A DNA stretch of 64,000 bases from Vibrio penaeicida (lineage in GTDB: Bacteria; Pseudomonadota; Gammaproteobacteria; Enterobacterales; Vibrionaceae). Made by a program: the position numbers and the translations under genes. Of this stretch, positions 58,828 to 64,000 are shown in pieces. Under the pieces are notes generated by a model. It was not told where the DNA came from. It saw nothing but the letters and a program-made list of their open reading frames with translations, and did no database searches. Numbering within the stretch: the first letter of the stretch is position 1; each line of letters begins with the position of its first letter. The stretch covers positions 62,001-126,000 of the forward strand of contig NZ_BFAQ01000020.1 of assembly GCF_002933855.1 (NCBI RefSeq), given 5' to 3'.

Positions 58828-59727
58828 TTATTCGTTTCCTGCTTCTTGTCTTAACCAGTGAACAAATTTATCTATATTCTCACTCTTTTGATGCTGAATA
58901 AAAAAATACCCGGCTTCCACAGGTGTTGCCGAAAATGGACTACACAGCCTTTGCGTTTTTATGTCTTCTTCTAAAAGAGAAAGCCTTCCCATCGCAACAC
59001 CAACACCCGCTTCTGCCGCCGCCATGGCCATATCTGCTCGGTTAAAGAAATGCCCTTTTAGCTCACTAGAAGAGACATTATTAAGCTTCATCCACATCTG
59101 CCACTCCACGTCTTTTTCAGCGTGCCGCCAAGGCATTCCATCGTGCAGCAACAAGACTTTCTCCCATACCTTGAGATCACTTTCCCAATCGTGCCGTGCC
59201 ATAAAGGAAGGGGACATGACAGGAAGAAGAGATTCTTTAAGAAGCAAACTGGCACGTGAATCTCTGTATGGAACCACACCGTAATCAATCACCAAATCAA
59301 AATCGCCACTGTATGCATCCACTATTGCTGCTTCGGCATAGATCTGGATTTGGATATCAGGGTGAAGATTATAGAAATTTTGCAACCTAGGTATTAACCA
59401 CTTATAGGCAAATGATGGAGTGAGCTTAAGGCGAATTTCTTGTTCTGCATTATCGATACTACGAATACTCTCGATGGCATGATGTATAACCGTTAGCCCT
59501 TGTTGGGTCGATTCAAACAGAATTCGACCATTTTCATTGAGCTGAACACCGCGAGAATGTCTTTCAAACAAAGGAAAACCTAGCTGTTTTTCAAGCAACG
59601 ATATTTGTTGGCTGATTGCCCCAGTTGTTTTATGTAGGATGCGAGAGGCTCCTGTAAAACTGCCTTCCCGCGCTGCGACTTCGAATGTCGATAAGTGGCT
59701 AACAATACTGCTTTTCACAATTTCCAT
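58828..59727 (-). CDS. LysR-family transcriptional regulator (GcvA-like)
   Basis: A 299-residue LysR regulator. The N-terminal helix-turn-helix reads FEVAAREGSFTGASRILHKTTGAISQQISLLEKQLG, followed by the effector-binding domain, which has the GcvA-type opening LKLTPSFAYKWLIPRL. ATG at 59727 with GGTGAG upstream. It is divergent from dadA with a 123-base shared promoter region, so it probably controls dadA and perhaps the alanine symporter. Confidence 0.9.
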   Translation of the reverse strand: MEIVKSSIVSHLSTFEVAAREGSFTGASRILHKTTGAISQQISLLEKQLGFPLFERHSRGVQLNENGRILFESTQQGLTVIHHAIESIRSIDNAEQEIRLKLTPSFAYKWLIPRLQNFYNLHPDIQIQIYAEAAIVDAYSGDFDLVIDYGVVPYRDSRASLLLKESLLPVMSPSFMARHDWESDLKVWEKVLLLHDGMPWRHAEKDVEWQMWMKLNNVSSSELKGHFFNRADMAMAAAEAGVGVAMGRLSLLEEDIKTQRLCSPFSATPVEAGYFFIQHQKSENIDKFVHWLRQEAGNE

Positions 59728-59850
59728 TCTCTCACCCAATCTTTGTATTTAATTTTTCTAAAGGCTAGATGCAATTTTTATCGATTGTTAAACATTTGTA
59801 AACACCCGACACTAAGCCGGAATAGACGAATTAAAACGGACAAGTAAAAA

Positions 59851-61110
59851 ATGAAAGCCTTAGTGATTGGAAGTGGTGTTATTGGTTTAACCAGCGCATG
59901 GTATTTAAGACAAGCAGGATTTGATGTCGATGTTATCGATAGGCAAGAATGCAGTGCATTGGAAACCAGTTTTGCTAATGCTGGGCAACTTTCTTATGGC
60001 TACTCAGCCCCATGGGCTGCGCCTGGAGTTCCGTTCAAAGCAATCAAATGGCTAGCTCAAACACATGCACCACTTAAAATATCCCCACCATTAGATTCAA
60101 ACATGATGGGCTGGAGCCTAAAGATGCTGGCAAATTGCACTGAGGAAAAATACCAACAAAACAAATCGAGAATGCTTCGATTAGCGAATTACAGCAAATT
60201 GAGCATGGGGGAATTAAGGCAATCTCTCGATATAGAATTTGAAGGAAAAGAGCTCGGTACATTGCAGGTATTTCGCAGTGCAGCGCAAATAGACGCCGTC
60301 GGAAAAGACATGGTTCTATTAGAAAAAAGCGGCATTCAACATCATCTACTCAATGTTGATCAGTGCATTGAAAAAGAGCCAGGGTTGGCAGCAGTAAAGC
60401 ATAAACTCACAGGCGGGTTATATCTGCCCAATGATGAAACTGGCGACTGCTTTTTGTTTTGTCAGCAGTTGGAACAGCACTGTAAGAATGCAGGTGTTCA
60501 ATTTCACTACAATCAAGAAGTGAAAGCGATTCAACATAACAAAAAAGTGATCACTGGAATCACAACCACTCAACAAGAATTTCAAGCCGATAAATACATC
60601 GTAGCCATGGGCAGTCACTCTACAATATGGCTCAAACCTTTAGGAATTCATTTACCAGTTTACCCAGTTAAAGGATATTCCTTAACGGTGCCAGTAGAAA
60701 ATATAGATTACGCACCACATTCAACCATCATGGATGAAACGTATAAAGTCGCCATTACTCGATTTAAGGATCGGATTCGAGTAGCAGGAACCGCGGAACT
60801 CGCTGGGTTTAACCAAACCCTTCCTTGTAAGCGTACTCAAACAATCAATAAAGTTCTCACTGACCTTTTCCCCAAAGCGAGCAGATTATCGGATGCCGAG
60901 TACTGGACAGGGCTACGCCCAATGACCCCAGACGGAACACCGATCATCGGGCAAACGCCGTTATCGAACATGTACACCAATACTGGTCACGGCACACTTG
61001 GGTGGACACTCGCTTGTGGGTCCGGACGATTATTGGCTGATATTGTAGCTAATCAAACACCAGATATTGAGCATGAAGACTTATCCTACTCTCGCTACTC
61101 GCTCAACTAA
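59851..61110 (+). CDS. dadA: D-amino acid dehydrogenase small subunit
   Basis: FAD-dependent membrane-associated enzyme that oxidises D-alanine and other D-amino acids to keto acids. The 419 residues begin with the FAD-binding GSGVIGLTSAWYLRQAG. The segment NAGQLSYGYSAPWAAPGVP and the C-terminal GHGTLGWTLACGSGRLLAD are typical of DadA. The racemase gene dadX, its usual partner, is absent. A symporter for alanine lies downstream. Confidence 0.93.
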   Translation: MKALVIGSGVIGLTSAWYLRQAGFDVDVIDRQECSALETSFANAGQLSYGYSAPWAAPGVPFKAIKWLAQTHAPLKISPPLDSNMMGWSLKMLANCTEEKYQQNKSRMLRLANYSKLSMGELRQSLDIEFEGKELGTLQVFRSAAQIDAVGKDMVLLEKSGIQHHLLNVDQCIEKEPGLAAVKHKLTGGLYLPNDETGDCFLFCQQLEQHCKNAGVQFHYNQEVKAIQHNKKVITGITTTQQEFQADKYIVAMGSHSTIWLKPLGIHLPVYPVKGYSLTVPVENIDYAPHSTIMDETYKVAITRFKDRIRVAGTAELAGFNQTLPCKRTQTINKVLTDLFPKASRLSDAEYWTGLRPMTPDGTPIIGQTPLSNMYTNTGHGTLGWTLACGSGRLLADIVANQTPDIEHEDLSYSRYSLN

Positions 61111-61451
61111 CTCTATAACTCTGGGCTTCCAACGGAATCAAGCAGTCGGCCTCATTAAAACCATAAAAATTTAATTCTAAATAAATAGATTTATCCAAAA
61201 TTTAAAATATAACCAAACGCAAAACTATACAGAATCATAGTCGATATCTTTATTCTTTTTGAAAAATAATAATTATACATACCGCCGATTTGCACAATTT
61301 ATAGCCACTATATTGCAAAATATTAGCGATACGTGCTCTAACTCACGATAGCAACAACGGTTAGATAAAAATATTAACAACTTAGTCACATTCGAGATTA
61401 ATATATCGTTCGATTTTCACACAAACACAACATCAATATAGGGAAAGAGTC
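61111..61451. other. 341-base AT-rich intergenic region before the alanine symporter
   Basis: No gene, RNA or strong terminator is visible. I looked for a glycine riboswitch here because one precedes a related symporter in V. cholerae, but the conserved GGAGAG and purine-rich cores are absent. GGGAAAGAG directly before the ATG is the ribosome binding site. Confidence 0.6.
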
Positions 61452-62999
61452 ATGCAGTCACTCGTCGACTTTCTTAATGGAATAATATGGAGCCCAGTAC
61501 TCATTTACTTATGCCTGGGCGCTGGCTTGTTCTATTCCATCACTACTCGCTTTGTTCAGGTTCGTCATTTTTCAGAAATGTGGCGTTTGCTTTTATCAGG
61601 CAAAAGTTCCTCTAAAGGCATATCTTCATTCCAGGCTCTCGCGGTTTCGCTTTCAGGACGCGTAGGTACGGGTAACATCGCTGGTGTCGCTGCGGCAATC
61701 GGATTCGGTGGTCCTGGAGCGGTATTCTGGATGTGGGTAGTGGCTTTCTTAGGTGCCGCAACAGCCTACGCAGAATCCACATTAGCGCAAATTTACAAAG
61801 AAGAAGATGAAGGTCAGTTCCGTGGCGGTCCTGCTTATTACATTGAAAAAGCGATGGGTCAAAAATGGTATGCATGGATTTTTGCTATAGCCACTATCTT
61901 CGCGTGTGGTGTTCTTCTTCCGGGCGTTCAATCAAACAGTATTGGTAATGCCGTTGAAGCCGCATTTGGTACGGGCATGATGATAGATACAGGTCTAGGT
62001 ACTTACAGTTTTGCTAAAATCTTTACTGGCACCTTTATTTCCATCATTTTGGCTTTCATCATTTTTGGTGGTGTTAAGCGTATTGCTAACTTCACGCAAT
62101 TCGTCGTTCCTTTCATGGCATTAGCCTACATCGTCATTGCGTTTGTCATCATCCTTCTTAATATTGGTGAAGTACCACGTATCTTCTCAATGATTATTGG
62201 TGATGCGTTCACTCCAATGGCAGGCTTTGGCGCAGCCATCGGTTGGGGCGTTAAACGTGGTGTTTACTCCAACGAAGCGGGTCAAGGTACTGGTCCTCAT
62301 GCCGCTGCGGCAGCAAGCGTCGACCACCCAGCACAACAAGGATTAGTTCAGTCCTTCTCAATCTACATTGATACATTGCTCGTTTGTTCCGCAACGGCAT
62401 TTATGATCCTTATCACTGGCGCTTATAACGTACATGGTGGTGCTGAAGGGCAATTCCTCATCCAAAATCTACCTGCAACAATCGGCGCTAATGGCCCAGT
62501 CTTCACCCAAATGGCGATAGAAAGTACGCTACCAGGTGTTGGGAAACTGTTCATTGCTTTTGCTTTATTCTTCTTCTCATTCACCACTATTTTGGCTTAC
62601 TACTACATTGCCGAAACCAACATTGCTTACATTCGACGTACGTTCAAACTGAGCGGAATGATGTTTGCGCTTAAATTGGTCATTCTGTCTGCAGTATTCT
62701 ACGGAACAGTAAAAACAGCGAACCTAGCTTGGGCAATGGGTGATGTAGGCGTAGGCGCAATGGCTTGGCTCAACATTATCGGTATTCTGATCATCTTCTT
62801 TATGGCAAAACCTGCACTTAAAGCCTTAAAAGATTATGAGCAGCAGCAGAAAGCGGGCGTAACTGAATATACGTTTAACCCAGTAAAGCTTGGTATTAAG
62901 GGAGCGACTTACTGGGAAGAAAAATACAAACGTAAAACAGGTAAATCACCGTCAACCGAAGAATCGGCAGATGGTGTAGAGCAACAACCTTCGGTGTAA
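61452..62999 (+). CDS. Alanine or glycine:sodium symporter (AGCS family)
   Basis: A 515-residue inner-membrane symporter with about eleven hydrophobic helices. Family signatures are the N-terminal SLSGRVGTGNIAGVAAAIGFGGPGAVFWMW and the later GVKRGVYSNEAGQGTGPHAAAAA. Substrates in this family are alanine, glycine or D-alanine with sodium. The preceding dadA suggests alanine, possibly including the D form. The hydrophilic tail ends with an acidic, low-complexity stretch. A terminator follows. Confidence 0.93.
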   Translation: MQSLVDFLNGIIWSPVLIYLCLGAGLFYSITTRFVQVRHFSEMWRLLLSGKSSSKGISSFQALAVSLSGRVGTGNIAGVAAAIGFGGPGAVFWMWVVAFLGAATAYAESTLAQIYKEEDEGQFRGGPAYYIEKAMGQKWYAWIFAIATIFACGVLLPGVQSNSIGNAVEAAFGTGMMIDTGLGTYSFAKIFTGTFISIILAFIIFGGVKRIANFTQFVVPFMALAYIVIAFVIILLNIGEVPRIFSMIIGDAFTPMAGFGAAIGWGVKRGVYSNEAGQGTGPHAAAAASVDHPAQQGLVQSFSIYIDTLLVCSATAFMILITGAYNVHGGAEGQFLIQNLPATIGANGPVFTQMAIESTLPGVGKLFIAFALFFFSFTTILAYYYIAETNIAYIRRTFKLSGMMFALKLVILSAVFYGTVKTANLAWAMGDVGVGAMAWLNIIGILIIFFMAKPALKALKDYEQQQKAGVTEYTFNPVKLGIKGATYWEEKYKRKTGKSPSTEESADGVEQQPSV

Positions 63000-63040
63000 C
63001 CGTTCGTTTTACTCAAAAATATCCAGTCGGTAAACAACAT

Positions 63041-63068
63041 AAGGGATAGCATTTGCTATCCCTTCTTT
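63041..63068. terminator. Terminator between the AGCS symporter and satP genes
   Basis: AAGGGATAGCA (63041-63051) and TGCTATCCCTT (63054-63064) form an 11 bp stem with a TT loop and a following T-rich tract; the convergent gene may use it as well. Confidence 0.8.
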
Positions 63069-63106
63069 TCATTGCCAATCCAATTTTCGTCGTCTTGCGA
63101 CAGTTC

Positions 63107-63703
63107 TTAAGCAGCAATTTGTTCTGTATTGATTTTTGGTGAAGGCTTTTTCTCACCGATTGGCAAAATAGTTCTGCCATATTCGTTGTTGATCACTTGA
63201 GCCATCGCAAAATAGATCGCACTCGCTCCACAGAATATCCCCTCAAAACCAGCAATCGTGCCTACAAACTCACTTCCGGTAAAATCTCGAATTGCCAGCA
63301 ACGCAAAAAGAATGGTCAGCGAGCCAAACACTACTTGCTTCGCGATTGGGTAACACAGTGAACCAATAAACATAAATGCAGTAAAGATTCCCCATAAAGT
63401 GAGATACCACCCCATAAAGTGCTCAGGGCTTTTTGGTAGCCCCATATAAGGTAGAACGATACAACCAACTAGCGTTAACCAAAACAAGCCATAAGATGTA
63501 AACGCAGTGGTACCAAACGTATCCCCACGCTTAAAGCACATCATGCCAACAATCACTTGGCTTAACCCACCATAGAAAATCCCCATTGCAAGAATCATGG
63601 AATCAATTGGGAAAAAACCTGCATTGTGGATATTCAGTAAAATAGTGGTCATTCCAAATCCCATTAACCCCAAAGGGGCGGGGTTGGCTAACTTAGTCGA
63701 CAT
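63107..63703 (-). CDS. SatP/GPR1-FUN34-YaaH family acetate transporter
   Basis: A 198-residue membrane protein with six hydrophobic helices. It begins with the family signature NPAPLGLMGFGMTT and has IFYGGLSQVIVGMM and a Phe/Tyr-rich gate region. E. coli SatP imports acetate and succinate with protons. It stands alone, convergent with the AGCS gene. Confidence 0.9.
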   Translation of the reverse strand: MSTKLANPAPLGLMGFGMTTILLNIHNAGFFPIDSMILAMGIFYGGLSQVIVGMMCFKRGDTFGTTAFTSYGLFWLTLVGCIVLPYMGLPKSPEHFMGWYLTLWGIFTAFMFIGSLCYPIAKQVVFGSLTILFALLAIRDFTGSEFVGTIAGFEGIFCGASAIYFAMAQVINNEYGRTILPIGEKKPSPKINTEQIAA

Positions 63704-63865
63704 ATCTCATAACCTTCAAATTTATTAATAAAAAATACAGGAAAATTTTATAAGGTTTTGAAGATTATTGTGACACTAGCTTGTGCAAACTAAGTTTGTG
63801 GCAATGATCAGATAAAAACTTGGAGAGTCGGAAGCTTGGTGAGCAGAGATTTGAGTTAACACTGG

Positions 63866-63913
63866 TTTGGGTGAATAAAGGTTTGGGTGAACAGAGATTT
63901 GAATGAAAAAAAA
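63866..63913. repeat. Degenerate 16 bp tandem repeat near guaA
   Basis: TTTGGGTGAATAAAGG (63866-63881), TTTGGGTGAACAGAGA (63882-63897) and a weaker third copy starting TTTGAATGAA (63898). A related TGAGCAGAGATTTGAG lies at 63840-63855. No function is evident. Confidence 0.6.
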
Positions 63914-63944
63914 GCTAAAAAAATGCCAGCGCGAAGGCTGGCAT
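63905..63944 (-). terminator. Terminator of guaA
   Basis: ATGCCAGC (63923-63930) pairs with GCTGGCAT (63937-63944). On the minus strand it runs into TTTTTTTAGCTTTTTTT. It lies 21 bases after the guaA stop codon. Confidence 0.88.
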
Positions 63945-63964
63945 TGATATCTAGCGAGAGGAAA

Positions 63965-64000
63965 TTATTCCCACTCAATTGTCGCTGGTGGCTTACCTGA
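63965..64000 (-). CDS. guaA: GMP synthase, last 11 codons (partial)
   Basis: The final minus-strand codons read SGKPPATIEWE followed by TAA, which is the conserved C terminus of glutamine-hydrolysing GMP synthase. The rest lies beyond the right edge of the window. Confidence 0.85.
   Translation of the reverse strand, partial: SGKPPATIEWE

Noticed and set aside
61111..61451. Possible glycine riboswitch before the AGCS symporter
   Set aside because: A related V. cholerae gene has one, but the conserved aptamer cores and paired stems are absent in this AT-rich spacer.

Overview
The window looks like a chromosome segment of a marine gammaproteobacterium, most likely a Vibrio. Three things point there: the lnt / leuS-lptE-holA / rsfS-rlmH-mrdA-mrdB-rlpA-dacA / ybeD / lipB-lipA order, a sialic acid locus in the nanR-nanA-siaMQP / nanE-nanK-nagA order known from V. 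cholerae, and the closeness of many proteins to Vibrio relatives. I cannot name a species. Only the two edge genes are cut: lnt at the left and guaA at the right. I found no rRNA, tRNA, CRISPR array, transposase gene or prophage.

Layout. 1-14.4 kb is core envelope, ribosome and lipoate genes, all on the plus strand except ybeL. 14.5-21.2 kb is dnaK-dnaJ with candidate heat-shock promoters, a DAACS transporter and glyA, all on minus. 21.5-26.8 kb holds yitT, a 284 bp non-coding inverted-repeat element and the trehalose genes treR, treB and treC with two TreR-type operators. 26.9-30.8 kb holds a MliC-type lysozyme inhibitor, gmhB and the methionine importer metNIQ behind tandem met boxes. 30.9-39.1 kb is a small DUF1801 protein and the divergent sialic acid locus. 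39.2-40.9 kb is an FMN riboswitch with ribB, then a glycine-zipper lipoprotein.

41.1-50.8 kb is an accessory catabolic island, all on plus: a PdxA2-type dehydrogenase, a rhamnonate-dehydratase-like enolase, an AraD1/FAH-family protein, a 2,5-dioxovalerate dehydrogenase, a FadR-type GntR regulator, a complete TRAP transporter and a second, paralogous GntR regulator. Read together it suggests uptake of an acidic sugar derivative, two dehydrations and oxidation to 2-oxoglutarate. The PdxA homologue has no partner kinase and fits no standard pathway. This is the best candidate for something undescribed here.

50.8-57.7 kb is signalling: a hybrid 7TMR-DISM histidine kinase divergent from an OmpR-type regulator, a SRPBCC/GyrI-like protein, a REC-EAL phosphodiesterase and an ElaA-type acetyltransferase. 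57.7-64 kb holds a pentapeptide-repeat potassium channel, a LysR regulator divergent from D-amino acid dehydrogenase dadA, an alanine:sodium symporter, a SatP-type acetate transporter and the last codons of guaA.

All functions are inferred from reading motifs and gene order. No database search was possible.
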